Shown here in pieces: positions 44,288 to 53,443 of a stretch of 64,000 bases of DNA; position 1 is the first letter of the stretch, and the number at the start of each line of letters is the position of its first letter. The stretch spans positions 2,021,001-2,085,000 of the forward strand of contig NZ_CP019331.1 of the NCBI RefSeq assembly GCF_002163835.1, read 5' to 3'. The stretch comes from Polaribacter sp. SA4-10. Lineage in GTDB: Bacteria > Bacteroidota > Bacteroidia > Flavobacteriales > Flavobacteriaceae. A program made the translations under genes and the position numbers. The notes beneath the pieces are model-generated. The model was not told where the DNA came from and did no database searches. It worked only from the letters and a program-made list of their open reading frames with translations.

Positions 44288-47044
44288 CTAAAAAGAGATA
44301 CCCACATTCATAAAATAGGTTGCACCTCTACCATACCAATATTTATTTCCAAAAACAGGTTTATCAAGTGATTTATCCTCTAATAATTGCCTATAATTGG
44401 CATTTCTTCCTTGTTCAAATCCACCAGATTTATAGGTTTTATTTAATAAATTATTTACCGTTGCAAAAATACTTATGTAATGCTTTTTTATTTTATAAGA
44501 TTTTCCACCAACAAGGTTTACAACAGAATAATTGCTAAATTTTTCTTGTGATAAAAGTTCTTTAGCAATGGTTGCATCATAGTCTAAGAAAGGCAAACCA
44601 TCATCATCTGTATAAAAATTACGAGATCTATTTAAAGGAGAAATATCTATAAATGTGTTGCTAAAAAAGTTTACAGTTGCTCCTGCCCACCAATAATCTG
44701 GATCTCTATATTCAAAACCAACAGAATATGCATTTTGTGGTCCTGCTGCAAATTTGTAGTTCTTCAAATTTGTTACTCCAAAATCTTTAAAACCATTTAC
44801 AAAACCTGCGGCTAAAGATTCTGTATCCGCCTCCGTTGTTAAATATAAATTAGGATTATTATCATACGTAAACTGACCAATAGAAGCTACTCCTTTCAAC
44901 TTAAATGTTGCTGTAATTTGTGCTTCTAAACCTACCTCTAAACCGATATGTTTTTTGTTAATTCCGCTAAGAATTTCTTGTACAAAAGCAGTATTATCCC
45001 CTCCAACTCCATCAGCAAAATAGAAGGAAATTTCTGTTGCCTCTTTTATAGAAGTGTAATATGCTGTTACTTTTGATGTAATTATTGGGTTTCTAAAAAC
45101 ATAGCTGATATCTGTAGAAAGTGTTTTTTCACTTTGCAAATCTAAAACTACATTATTGTTTTCTCTGGAGTTTGAAAACGTATTTCTAATGGTGGGTGCA
45201 GAAGTTAAATAAGCTGCATTTACATCTACTAAATGACGGCCAGTAAATTTATAAGTTGCTCCTGTTTTAAAACCATAATTAATAAATTTTTGTTTTTCTG
45301 ATGTTCCTAATGAACTCTCTGGAAAACCACCATTTTTATACACCCCTTCCCGCTCATGTGTTGTACTAGTGATTTTTATCGCTGTATAAAAATCTGTTTT
45401 ATTATAAACAAACTGTGCTTGTGTAAAAGCAGTAATAATATCAGAATTTAAGTTGAAATTGTATTTAAATACATCTCCTTTGCCCACTACATTATTCGGA
45501 TTTAAAAGGTTGTTTTGTTTTTCATCTTCAGTCGCTCCAAAAGGATCAATATCTAAATAACCAACACCTCCTAATAAATCTATTACTTCAGCAAAATTTT
45601 GAGAGCGTAAACGCTTGTATTCTATTTTTCCATTTAAAGAAACATTGCTATTAAGTGCTGTATTTAAAATTGTGTTAATCGTAAACTGTTTGTCATCATT
45701 TCTATCTTCATACAAAATATAGGCATTCTCTAAGTCTGCATTTTTATTGGTAGTATTTGCATCAAAAATGGATACCCAATCTATTTGCCCCTCTTTTAAA
45801 AAATTCTTTTCTGCTTCATATGCTTCTTCAAAATCTCCACTTCTTAAAAAATAACTCGGCATTTTTTGATAATAGGTTGCACTCGGGTTTGACCCTCCAT
45901 TATAATCTATTCTGCTATTACCAATCTTACCAAATTGATAGGCAATATTTGTATTTATTGAGGTGTTTTCAGAAGAATTCCAATAATGATTTAACATTAA
46001 AATTGGCTCACTTACTTCTTTAATTCTTGAGTTTGTCTTTCTTCCATTTAAAGAACCCCAATAATCATTATATTTTATTCCTTTTAAGTCATATACTTCT
46101 TGTGTATTAGGTGATGACTTTCCTCTTCTATTTGGTGTAAAAATTCCTGTAAAATTGATGCTACTTTTATCGTTTATTTTTTTCTCTATGGATGTAAATA
46201 TAGCATATGCATTGTAAGAAGTTGCATCATTAAAACCTTCATTTCCTACTCTTCTACTCGCAGAAAAAGTAAAAGCCCAATCGTTTTTTAACATTCCGCT
46301 AGAATAGGTTGCCATCATTCTATGTTGGTAACTTCTGTTAGAGGAAGAATATGTTATTCTAATTCCTGCTCTTTGTTCTGATGCACGAGTATTTATATTT
46401 GTTGCCCCTAAAAGACCGCCAAAAGTAACATCAGATGGTGTTAAGCCACTTCTAAATTCTTGATTTCTTAGCACATCATTTAAACCTCCCCAATTACTCC
46501 ATTGCGCTCTACCATCATAAATTTTGTTCATTTCTATGCCATTAATCAGTAATTTTCCATTACTAGAATCTAAGCCTTTCACTTTAAAAAAGGAAGAACT
46601 AAATTCAAAAGCAGCGGTTCTAAGAAAAATATCCATTGATGATAGTAAAAGTCCAGAAATATTATCAGCAGAACTTGCATCATCATTTAATTCATCATCC
46701 GTAAGTGTAATGAAACTTAGATCTTGGTTTTCTGTAATATCTTTAAAAAGTAAGATGATTCCTAAATCTACATTTTTACCAGCTACTTCTATTGGAATAT
46801 TTTGGGTTTCATAACCAACCAATTTTATTTCCAAAATAGACGTTCCATTTTGGATATTCTTAATCAGAAAAGTACCATTTAAGTCTGTAGTTTGACTTTT
46901 AGATGTGTTTTTTATTGTCACAAAAACACCGTGAAGTGGTTTTTCAGAATCAGTATCTAAAACAATTCCTTTTACCACGTTCTGACCGTTAACCTCTAAA
47001 AATGAGGTTAATAGAAACAAAGTTATCGTAACAATTTTTTTCAT
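44288..47044 (-). CDS. TonB-dependent outer membrane receptor
   Basis: 918 aa. Signal peptide to about residue 21, then a carboxypeptidase-like regulatory domain (VVKGIVLDTDSEKPLHGVFV), a plug domain (about 115-225, VKGLDSSNGKLLINGIEM) and a 22-strand barrel ending YMNVGISF. Transports a ligand with TonB energy. The neighbouring DUF5689 lipoprotein and divergent nuclease-fold lipoprotein hint at nucleic acid or phosphate scavenging, but the ligand is not shown by the sequence. Confidence 0.93.
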   Translation of the reverse strand: MKKIVTITLFLLTSFLEVNGQNVVKGIVLDTDSEKPLHGVFVTIKNTSKSQTTDLNGTFLIKNIQNGTSILEIKLVGYETQNIPIEVAGKNVDLGIILLFKDITENQDLSFITLTDDELNDDASSADNISGLLLSSMDIFLRTAAFEFSSSFFKVKGLDSSNGKLLINGIEMNKIYDGRAQWSNWGGLNDVLRNQEFRSGLTPSDVTFGGLLGATNINTRASEQRAGIRITYSSSNRSYQHRMMATYSSGMLKNDWAFTFSASRRVGNEGFNDATSYNAYAIFTSIEKKINDKSSINFTGIFTPNRRGKSSPNTQEVYDLKGIKYNDYWGSLNGRKTNSRIKEVSEPILMLNHYWNSSENTSINTNIAYQFGKIGNSRIDYNGGSNPSATYYQKMPSYFLRSGDFEEAYEAEKNFLKEGQIDWVSIFDANTTNKNADLENAYILYEDRNDDKQFTINTILNTALNSNVSLNGKIEYKRLRSQNFAEVIDLLGGVGYLDIDPFGATEDEKQNNLLNPNNVVGKGDVFKYNFNLNSDIITAFTQAQFVYNKTDFYTAIKITSTTHEREGVYKNGGFPESSLGTSEKQKFINYGFKTGATYKFTGRHLVDVNAAYLTSAPTIRNTFSNSRENNNVVLDLQSEKTLSTDISYVFRNPIITSKVTAYYTSIKEATEISFYFADGVGGDNTAFVQEILSGINKKHIGLEVGLEAQITATFKLKGVASIGQFTYDNNPNLYLTTEADTESLAAGFVNGFKDFGVTNLKNYKFAAGPQNAYSVGFEYRDPDYWWAGATVNFFSNTFIDISPLNRSRNFYTDDDGLPFLDYDATIAKELLSQEKFSNYSVVNLVGGKSYKIKKHYISIFATVNNLLNKTYKSGGFEQGRNANYRQLLEDKSLDKPVFGNKYWYGRGATYFMNVGISF

Positions 47045-47186
47045 AAATAAGTTGTACTCTAAATTTTCTTTTTCTCAATTGCACTTCAAGTTAGTGTAAA
47101 AATATTTGTAACTCCTAAAAACGGGTGTATTCAACACTACTAATCACCTTATTTTCTTACTTTTACGCTATAAAAAAACACTAAAA

Positions 47187-48242
47187 ATGAATAAGAAAAT
47201 ATTTTTTATTTTACTTTTTTCAACAATAATTACGGCATGTAATTCTCAGAAAAACGGAAAGAAATATAACATTAGAACGATTGCTTTTTATAATCTAGAA
47301 AACTTATTTGACACCATTAATGATGTTACTAAGAATGATGAGGCAAGCCCAATTATGGAGTTGAAATCAAACAAATCTAAAGTTTATTGGGATAAAATTG
47401 AAAAACTGAGTAGTACCATTGCGCAAATTGGATTAGATAAATCGAATACAAGTCCTGCAATAATTGGAGTTTCAGAAGTAGAGAATTTAAATGTTTTAGA
47501 AGATTTAGTGAAATCTAAACATTTGGTAAAAAATGATTACGGAATTATACATTATGATTCTCCTGATAAAAGAGGAATAGACGTTGCTTTGTTGTATCAA
47601 AAAAAATATTTTAATCCTATACATCATGAGGCTTTCGACCCTAAAATCTATCAAAAAAACTATAAAGTTTATACAAGAGATCAGCTATTAGTTTCTGGTT
47701 ATTTAGACGGAGAATTAATACACTTAATTGTAAATCACTGGCCCTCTAGAAGAGGTGGTGAGGCTGCAAGTAGACCAAATAGAGAAAAAGCTGCGTATCA
47801 AAATACAAAGATTATAAAACAAATTAGAGAGCAAGATGCTCATGCTAAAATTTTAATTCTGGGAGATTTTAATGATGATCCAATAAATTCTAGTTTAAAA
47901 AAAGTATTAAAGACAAAAAGCAGAAAGAAGAATGTAAATGAAGGAGATTTATATAACCCCTATGAAGATATGTTTCGTAGAGGATTTAATACTTTAAAAT
48001 ATAGAGATAAGATAAATTTATTTGACATGATTTTCTTTACTTCACCTTTATTAGATAAAGGTGAAAAAGATTTTTCTACCTATAAAATGTACAAAGCAAT
48101 GATTTTTAACAAGGCTTTTTTAACTACTAAAAAAGGAAAATACAAGGGGTATCCTTTTAGAAGTTTTTCAAACGGAGGTTATACTGGTGGCTATTCAGAT
48201 CATTATCCTGTATATATTTACTTAATAAAAGAAAAGAAGTAA
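47187..48242 (+). CDS. Endonuclease/exonuclease/phosphatase family lipoprotein
   Basis: 351 aa. Lipobox IITACNSQ. EEP fold with all key blocks: IAFYNLENLFDTIND, the metal Glu in VSEVENLNVLEDL, NHWPSRRGGEAASRPNREKAA, the LGDFNDDP metal site, and the terminal SDHYPVYI His. This fold is used by DNase I-like nucleases and phosphodiesterases. As an exported lipoprotein it would act outside the inner membrane. It is divergent from the TonB receptor and followed by a shared terminator. Confidence 0.92.
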   Translation: MNKKIFFILLFSTIITACNSQKNGKKYNIRTIAFYNLENLFDTINDVTKNDEASPIMELKSNKSKVYWDKIEKLSSTIAQIGLDKSNTSPAIIGVSEVENLNVLEDLVKSKHLVKNDYGIIHYDSPDKRGIDVALLYQKKYFNPIHHEAFDPKIYQKNYKVYTRDQLLVSGYLDGELIHLIVNHWPSRRGGEAASRPNREKAAYQNTKIIKQIREQDAHAKILILGDFNDDPINSSLKKVLKTKSRKKNVNEGDLYNPYEDMFRRGFNTLKYRDKINLFDMIFFTSPLLDKGEKDFSTYKMYKAMIFNKAFLTTKKGKYKGYPFRSFSNGGYTGGYSDHYPVYIYLIKEKK

Positions 48243-48260
48243 AAACTATTATATAAAATG

Positions 48261-48294
48261 AAAAAACCCAAAACTTTAAAGTTTTGGGTTTTTT
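48261..48294. terminator. Bidirectional terminator between the nuclease gene and rng
   Basis: A perfect 34-bp palindrome (17-bp arms aaaaaacccaaaacttt / aaagttttgggtttttt) with flanking T and A tracts, between convergent genes. Confidence 0.9.
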
Positions 48295-48328
48295 TGATAA
48301 TAAATTATTGCCTTTTACAATTCTAAAT

Positions 48329-49858
48329 TTATTCTTTAACAGATTTAAATCTATAATGTAAGTATGTGTAAGCATCACGAGGTATAATAGTAATCCACTT
48401 TTTGTGTTTTAAATACCATTTAAAACGAATAGAATTTACTCCTTTTGTTAAATAAGCAGCAATAAAAGGATGTACATTTAACTGTATCTTTTTATTTTTT
48501 GAATTAGAAATAAATTTTTCTAAATCTGCTTCAATCTTGTCTAACAAAACGATTGGAGCTTCTACTTCTCCATTTTTATTTGGGTTGGCTTCGGTAGTTT
48601 TTATACTTAACTCTGGTCTAACCCTTTGTCTTGTAATTTGTACCAATCCAAATTTACTTGGAGGTAATATTTTGTGCTTTGTTCTATCTAAAGCCATTTG
48701 CTCTTTAAGATGCTGATACAGTTTATTTCTGTTTTCAGCTTTATGCATATCAATAAAATCTACTACTATAATTCCTCCCATATCGCGCAGTTGTAACTGA
48801 CGCGCTACTTCTGTAGCTGAAATTAGATTTACTTCTAATGCAGTGTCTTCTTGAGAACCTGCTTTATTAGAACGGTTTCCGCTATTTACATCAATAACGT
48901 GTAAAGCTTCTGTGTGCTCTATTACTAAATAGGCACCTCTGCTCATAGAAACTGTTTTACCAAACGATGTTTTTATTTGTCTTTCAATTCCATGTTTTTC
49001 AAAAATTGGAGTTTCAGATTTATGTAATTTTACAATTCCCACCTTTTCAGGGTTGATTTCTTGTAAATACTCTTTAATTTCTAATTGAAGAGTTTCATCA
49101 TTGGTTACTATGCTAGTAAAAGAGTCATTCATAACATCTCGTAAAATAGAAGATGCTCTGTTCAATTCGCTCAAAATTTTTGTTGGTGTATTTGTGTTAG
49201 CAATACGCATGCACATTTTTTTCCAACGTTCTAATGAGTTTTGCAAATCTTTGTCTAGTTCTGCAACTTTTTTACCTTCTGCAACAGTTCTTAAAATAAC
49301 ACCAAACCCTTTTGGCCTAATGCTTTTTGCTAATCTTTTTAAACGTTCTTTTTCTTTTGGGTCTTCTATTTTTTGAGAAACAGAAACTCTGTTAGAAAAA
49401 GGAACTAAAACCAAAAACCTACCTGCTATAGACAACTCAGAACTTAATCTTGGTCCTTTTGTAGAAATTGGTTCTTTTACTATTTGTACTAATAGGTTTT
49501 GCCCTGTTTTTAGTACGTTGTTAATACTACCGTCTTTGTTAATCTCTTCCTGAAATTGGAAGTTTTTTAAAGTGAATTCTTTATACTTACCTGTGCTTAC
49601 TTTCTTAATGAATGCATTTAATGAATTTACTTGCGCACCTAAATCATGATAATGTAAGAACCCATCTTTTGGGTAACCAACATTTACAAAGGCTGCATTT
49701 AAACCAGTTAACACTTTTCCTATTTTGGCTAAAAAAATATCGCCAACCGAGAATTTGTTACCAGTTGTTTCATTATTTAATTCAATAAGTTTTCCATCTC
49801 TTAATAAGGCAAAATCAATATCAGATGAATTTGAACGAATTATTAATTCTGTTTTCAT
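48329..49858 (-). CDS. rng: Ribonuclease G/E family
   Basis: 509 aa endoribonuclease for rRNA maturation and RNA turnover. S1 domain near the N-terminus (VGDIFLAKIGKVLTGLNAAFVNVG), then the catalytic DNase I-like part with the metal Asp in VIDVNSGNRS and IVVDFIDM, and QITRQRVRPEL. The zinc-link cysteines of E. coli RNase E are absent. I chose the ATG at 49858 (MKTELIIRSN), the universal start; an upstream ATG at 49885 lies within a hairpin of the leader. The last 25 residues are basic. Confidence 0.95.
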   Translation of the reverse strand: MKTELIIRSNSSDIDFALLRDGKLIELNNETTGNKFSVGDIFLAKIGKVLTGLNAAFVNVGYPKDGFLHYHDLGAQVNSLNAFIKKVSTGKYKEFTLKNFQFQEEINKDGSINNVLKTGQNLLVQIVKEPISTKGPRLSSELSIAGRFLVLVPFSNRVSVSQKIEDPKEKERLKRLAKSIRPKGFGVILRTVAEGKKVAELDKDLQNSLERWKKMCMRIANTNTPTKILSELNRASSILRDVMNDSFTSIVTNDETLQLEIKEYLQEINPEKVGIVKLHKSETPIFEKHGIERQIKTSFGKTVSMSRGAYLVIEHTEALHVIDVNSGNRSNKAGSQEDTALEVNLISATEVARQLQLRDMGGIIVVDFIDMHKAENRNKLYQHLKEQMALDRTKHKILPPSKFGLVQITRQRVRPELSIKTTEANPNKNGEVEAPIVLLDKIEADLEKFISNSKNKKIQLNVHPFIAAYLTKGVNSIRFKWYLKHKKWITIIPRDAYTYLHYRFKSVKE

Positions 49859-49877
49859 GCTGAATTTGGTTTTAATA

Positions 49878-49948
49878 CTACACATATTTGTGTAGATGGA
49901 TGAATACTGTCAGGTATTTGTAATACCGTGTGAGGTTAGCTTAACCTC
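49878..49948 (-). promoter_or_regulatory. Three consecutive hairpins in the rng leader
   Basis: Perfect short inverted repeats: 49932-49938/49942-49948 (7 bp, gaggtta), 49913-49918/49922-49927 (6 bp, ggtatt) and 49878-49884/49889-49895 (7 bp, ctacaca). They stack over 71 nt just before the rng start. E. coli rne is autoregulated by cleavage of a structured leader, so a similar role is possible. Confidence 0.55.
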
Positions 49949-49993
49949 TAATGTCAATGAACTTTTTGTTGTTTTTTTCGCTAAACTATAAAC

Positions 49994-50021
49994 GAAAAAG
50001 TAAGCGTTAGCTTACTTTTTC
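49994..50021 (-). terminator. Terminator overlapping the stop codon of the 29-residue gene
   Basis: 12-bp perfect stem gaaaaagtaagc / gcttactttttc with a 4-nt loop. The TAA stop (50014-50012) lies inside the stem. Confidence 0.75.
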
Positions 50022-50101
50022 TTGTGTCTATTTGCTCTTGCTCTTTTCTTTCTTTTGTGTGTAGAGATTTTTGCTCTCTTTCTTTTTTTACCGCTTGGCA
50101 T
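50012..50101 (-). CDS. 29-residue basic protein, ribosomal-protein type
   Basis: MPSGKKRKRAKISTHKRKK... ending in RHKKK: 29 codons, with about 60% Lys, Arg and His. Tiny proteins with this start and HKRKKR core are conserved across Flavobacteriia between HU and rng. They resemble THX-type small ribosomal proteins, and one such extra protein (bL38) has been described from the Flavobacterium johnsoniae ribosome; whether this is the same one I cannot confirm. Start ATG at 50101; stop in a terminator hairpin. Confidence 0.8.
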   Translation of the reverse strand: MPSGKKRKRAKISTHKRKKRARANRHKKK

Positions 50102-50147
50102 AATGTTTAATGTTTTTTAAACCTTTTAGGTTTAGATTAAAATTGTA

Positions 50148-50438
50148 TTACTTTACAGCTACTTTACTTTTTACTCCTTCAGTAAAAGTTTTTGCTGGTT
50201 TAAAAGCTGGAATATTGTGAGCTGGAATCTTAATAGTTGTATTCTTAGAAATATTTCTACCAGTTTTTTCTGCTCTTGTTTTGATAATAAAACTACCAAA
50301 ACCTCTTAAATAAACGTTGTCTCCATTTTCCAATGCATCTTTAACTTCAGTCATAAATGCTTCAACGGTTGCTAAAACATCTGTTTTCTCAATACCTGAT
50401 TTATCTGAAATTTTTGATACGATATCTGCTTTCGTCAT
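50148..50438 (-). CDS. hup: HU family DNA-binding protein
   Basis: 96 aa histone-like architectural protein. MTKADIVSKISDKSGI and VEAFMTEVKDAL form the dimer helices, GDNVYLRGFGSFIIKTRAEK the signature, and GRNISKNTTIKIPAHNIPAFKPAK the DNA-embracing arm with its proline tip. Preceded by a good promoter (50489-50516). Normal length. Confidence 0.95.
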   Translation of the reverse strand: MTKADIVSKISDKSGIEKTDVLATVEAFMTEVKDALENGDNVYLRGFGSFIIKTRAEKTGRNISKNTTIKIPAHNIPAFKPAKTFTEGVKSKVAVK

Positions 50439-50488
50439 GTCTCTTATTTTACTATATTTTTATTAATTTTATTCCAAAAATTCGGATG

Positions 50489-50516
50489 CAAATATATGAT
50501 AATTAATCAATTCCAA
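50489..50516 (-). promoter_or_regulatory. Promoter of the HU gene
   Basis: Minus strand: TTG (50516-50514), 17 bp, then TATATTTG (50496-50489), a full match to the Bacteroidota consensus. Leader about 45 nt. Confidence 0.75.
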
Positions 50517-50579
50517 AAAATTTAATACTTAAATTTATGTGAATTTTAAAATGTAATATTGCAATTCTATTTTTTACAG

Positions 50580-51623
50580 ATGAAATTTTCTAACACATTA
50601 ACTTACTGGTACTTACAAAACAACAGAGAACTGCCTTGGCGTAAAACTAAAAACCCATATTTTGTTTGGTTGTCAGAAATCATGCTACAGCAAACAAGAG
50701 TTGCTCAAGGATTGTCTTATTATTTAAAATTTACAGAGACATTTCCTACTGTTTTTCACCTTGCAAAAGCAGATGAAAGTACCGTTTTAAAAATGTGGCA
50801 AGGTTTAGGGTATTATTCTCGCGCAAGAAACCTCCATTTTACAGCAAAACAGATTTCTGATGAATTAAATGGCGAATTTCCTTCAACTTATAAAGAGATT
50901 ATAAAATTGAAAGGAATTGGAGATTATACAGCTTCTGCAATTTCATCAATTTGTTTTAATGAACCTGCAGCAGTTGTTGATGGAAACGTTTACAGAGTAC
51001 TTTCTCGCTATTTCGGGATTAAAACCCCTATTAACTCATCAGCAGGAATAAAAGAGTTTAAAGCATTAGCACAAAGCTTAATTGATGAAACACAACCAGG
51101 AACTTTTAATCAAGCAATTATGGATTTTGGCGCGCTGCATTGCAAACCACAAAATCCTTTGTGTGAAAGTTGCCCTTTTGCTGATAGTTGCGTTGCCGTA
51201 GAAAAAAAACTGACAAAAGAATTGCCCGTAAAAACAAAAAAAACAAAAGTTAGAAATCGGTTTTTTAATTTTTTAGTGATTGTAACTGATACTGAAAAAA
51301 CCATTTTGTCTGAAAGAAAAGGGAAAGGAATTTGGCAAGGTTTACATCAGTTTCCTTTAATTGAAAGCGATAAAAATATTAAAAAAGAAACGCTAGTTTC
51401 ATCCGAAGAATTTATGAACTTATTTCCTGAAGAAACCACTATTTCACTTTTCAATAAAAAAGAAATTGTACATAAATTATCACATCAACATTTATATACA
51501 CAATTCTGGATTGTGAATATCAAAAATTTACCGGAAGCAACTATTAGCTGGAAAGAAATCAATAAATTTCCTGTTCCGGTTTTAATTGCCAATTTTTTAA
51601 CCGAATTTCTTACAAAAAAGTGA
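50580..51623 (+). CDS. mutY: A/G-specific adenine glycosylase
   Basis: 347 aa. Removes A opposite 8-oxoG. Helix-hairpin-helix LKGIGDYTASAISSI with the catalytic Asp in PAAVVDGNVYRVLSR, the [4Fe-4S] cluster C-x6-C-x2-C-x5-C in CKPQNPLCESCPFADSC, and a C-terminal NUDIX-like 8-oxoG-reading domain (about 225-345). Start ATG 50580 (MKFSNTLTYWYLQNNRELPW) preferred to a TTG at 50559. First gene of mutY-ssb-gldE-gldD, a hallmark order of gliding Flavobacteriia. Confidence 0.95.
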   Translation: MKFSNTLTYWYLQNNRELPWRKTKNPYFVWLSEIMLQQTRVAQGLSYYLKFTETFPTVFHLAKADESTVLKMWQGLGYYSRARNLHFTAKQISDELNGEFPSTYKEIIKLKGIGDYTASAISSICFNEPAAVVDGNVYRVLSRYFGIKTPINSSAGIKEFKALAQSLIDETQPGTFNQAIMDFGALHCKPQNPLCESCPFADSCVAVEKKLTKELPVKTKKTKVRNRFFNFLVIVTDTEKTILSERKGKGIWQGLHQFPLIESDKNIKKETLVSSEEFMNLFPEETTISLFNKKEIVHKLSHQHLYTQFWIVNIKNLPEATISWKEINKFPVPVLIANFLTEFLTKK

Positions 51624-51636
51624 TTGATATTTTTAG

Positions 51637-51644
51637 TACATTTG
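51637..51644 (+). promoter_or_regulatory. -7 box TACATTTG upstream of ssb
   Basis: Perfect TAnnTTTG match 19 bp before the ssb ATG. Confidence 0.5.
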
Positions 51645-51663
51645 ATCTAAAAATAGACATGTT

Positions 51664-52098
51664 ATGGCAGGGACAATAAACAAGGTAATTTTAATAGGTA
51701 ATTTAGGCGATGAAGTGAAAATGCATTATTTTGATGGAGGAAACGCTATTGGAAGATTTCCTATTGCAACTAGTGAAAGCTATACAAATAAACAAACTGG
51801 AGAAAAAGTTACTACTACAGATTGGCATAATATTGTTGTTCGAAATAAATTAGCAGAAATTTGCGAAAAGTACTTAACCAAAGGCGATAAAGTCTATGTT
51901 GAAGGAAAACTAAAAAACCGTCAATGGGAACAAGATGGTATAAAACGTTATTCTACAGAAGTACAAGTTACCGAAATGACGTTTTTATCAACTAAGAAAA
52001 GCACAGAAAACACTAATAAAACTGAAGAAAATCAACCTTCTTCACCGGTAACTCCAAAATCTGTTGCACCAGAAGAAAATGATGATTTACCTTTTTAA
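51664..52098 (+). CDS. ssb: Single-stranded DNA-binding protein
   Basis: 144 aa. OB fold: MAGTINKVILIGNLGDEVKMHY, TTTDWHNIVVRNKLAEICEKYL and KVYVEGKLKNRQWEQDGIKRY. A flexible Ser/Pro-rich linker ends in the acidic recruiter tip NDDLPF. Placed between mutY and gldE. The tip closely resembles the end of the DUF3127 pseudogene at 4125. Confidence 0.95.
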   Translation: MAGTINKVILIGNLGDEVKMHYFDGGNAIGRFPIATSESYTNKQTGEKVTTTDWHNIVVRNKLAEICEKYLTKGDKVYVEGKLKNRQWEQDGIKRYSTEVQVTEMTFLSTKKSTENTNKTEENQPSSPVTPKSVAPEENDDLPF

Positions 52099-52114
52099 TT
52101 AAAATTTAGAAAAA

Positions 52115-53443
52115 TTGGACCCAGACCCCAAGCTTTTATTTTTACTTTTTGAAACTATCGATTTCTTAACAGCAATAAACGGAATTGTTTTAATTGCTTT
52201 ATTAATTGGTTCTGCATTGATTTCAGGCACAGAAGTTGCCTTTTTCTCATTATCACAAACCGATATAAACGAGCTTTCTAACGGAGGAAAAGAGAAAAAT
52301 ATTGTTGTAACTTTATTAGAAAGACCAAGAAAATTACTTGCAACAATTTTAATAACAAATAATTTTATAAATATTTTAATCGTACTGCTCTTTGCTTCAT
52401 TAGCAGAAACTCTTTTTAGCGATTTTAACTACGTATTAAACTTCTATTTCTTTACGGTTCCTATTCGCTTTTTACTAGAAATTATTCTTATAACATTTTT
52501 AATTCTCTTGTTTGGCGAGGTTTTACCAAAAGTATATGCTTCTAGAAACGCACTTCGTTTCTCTAAAGCAATGGCTAAACTTATACATGTAATAAACATT
52601 ATTTTATCACCATTTAGCATGCCACTGATCTCCTTAACAAAGTGGATAGAAACTAAATTAGGAAGTAAAAACACTAATTTTTCGGTTGAAATTTTATCAC
52701 AAGCTTTAGAACTTACCTCCTACGGAGCAACGACTAAAGATGAGCAAAAAATATTAGAAGGAATTGTAAATTTTGGGAATACAGAAACGGTACAAATAAT
52801 GAAACCAAGAATAGATATTTTTGCACTTTCTGATGATGAACCTTACGAAACTGTACTAGAAAAAATTCTTAAAAATGGGTATTCAAGAAATCCGGTTTAC
52901 CATGAACATATAGACGTTATTATTGGCGTGTTATACGCCAAAGATTTGTTAGCACACTTAAACAAACAATCCTTTAAATGGCAAGATTTAATTCGTGAAC
53001 CATTTTTTGTGCCAGAAAACAAAAAATTAGATGACTTATTAGGCGATTTTAGAGCGCGTAAAAATCATTTAGCAATCGTTGTAGATGAATACGGAGGAAC
53101 TAGCGGATTAGTAACCCTTGAAGACGTAATAGAGGAAATTGTTGGCGATATAAATGATGAGTTTGACGATGATGATTTAACCTATTCAAAAATTGATAAA
53201 AACAATTATATTTTTGAAGGAAAAACCACTATTAAAGATTTTTGTAAAGTTTTAGATGATGAAAATGAAGAAATCTTTGAGCAAGAAAAAGGAGAAAGTG
53301 AAACACTTGCAGGTTTTATTTTAGAGATTTCTAGAAAATTCCCGAAAAAGGGTGAGAAAATAAGTTTCAAGAATTATACGTTTACTATTGAAGCGTTAGA
53401 CAACAAACGCATAAAACAAGTAAAAGCAACTAGAAATGCGTAA
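52115..53443 (+). CDS. gldE: Gliding motility-associated protein GldE
   Basis: 442 aa. DUF21/CNNM-type membrane domain (about 18-200: ALISGTEVAFFSLSQTDI), two CBS domains (about 215-335: PRIDIFALSDDEPYE and NHLAIVVDEYGGTSGLVTLEDV) and a CorC_HlyC C-terminal domain. Resembles metal-transporter-associated proteins. Starts with TTG at 52115, giving MDPDPKLLFL, the usual GldE start. Overlaps gldD by 8 bp. Linked to gliding through its pairing with GldD rather than a known activity. Confidence 0.92.
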   Translation: MDPDPKLLFLLFETIDFLTAINGIVLIALLIGSALISGTEVAFFSLSQTDINELSNGGKEKNIVVTLLERPRKLLATILITNNFINILIVLLFASLAETLFSDFNYVLNFYFFTVPIRFLLEIILITFLILLFGEVLPKVYASRNALRFSKAMAKLIHVINIILSPFSMPLISLTKWIETKLGSKNTNFSVEILSQALELTSYGATTKDEQKILEGIVNFGNTETVQIMKPRIDIFALSDDEPYETVLEKILKNGYSRNPVYHEHIDVIIGVLYAKDLLAHLNKQSFKWQDLIREPFFVPENKKLDDLLGDFRARKNHLAIVVDEYGGTSGLVTLEDVIEEIVGDINDEFDDDDLTYSKIDKNNYIFEGKTTIKDFCKVLDDENEEIFEQEKGESETLAGFILEISRKFPKKGEKISFKNYTFTIEALDNKRIKQVKATRNA

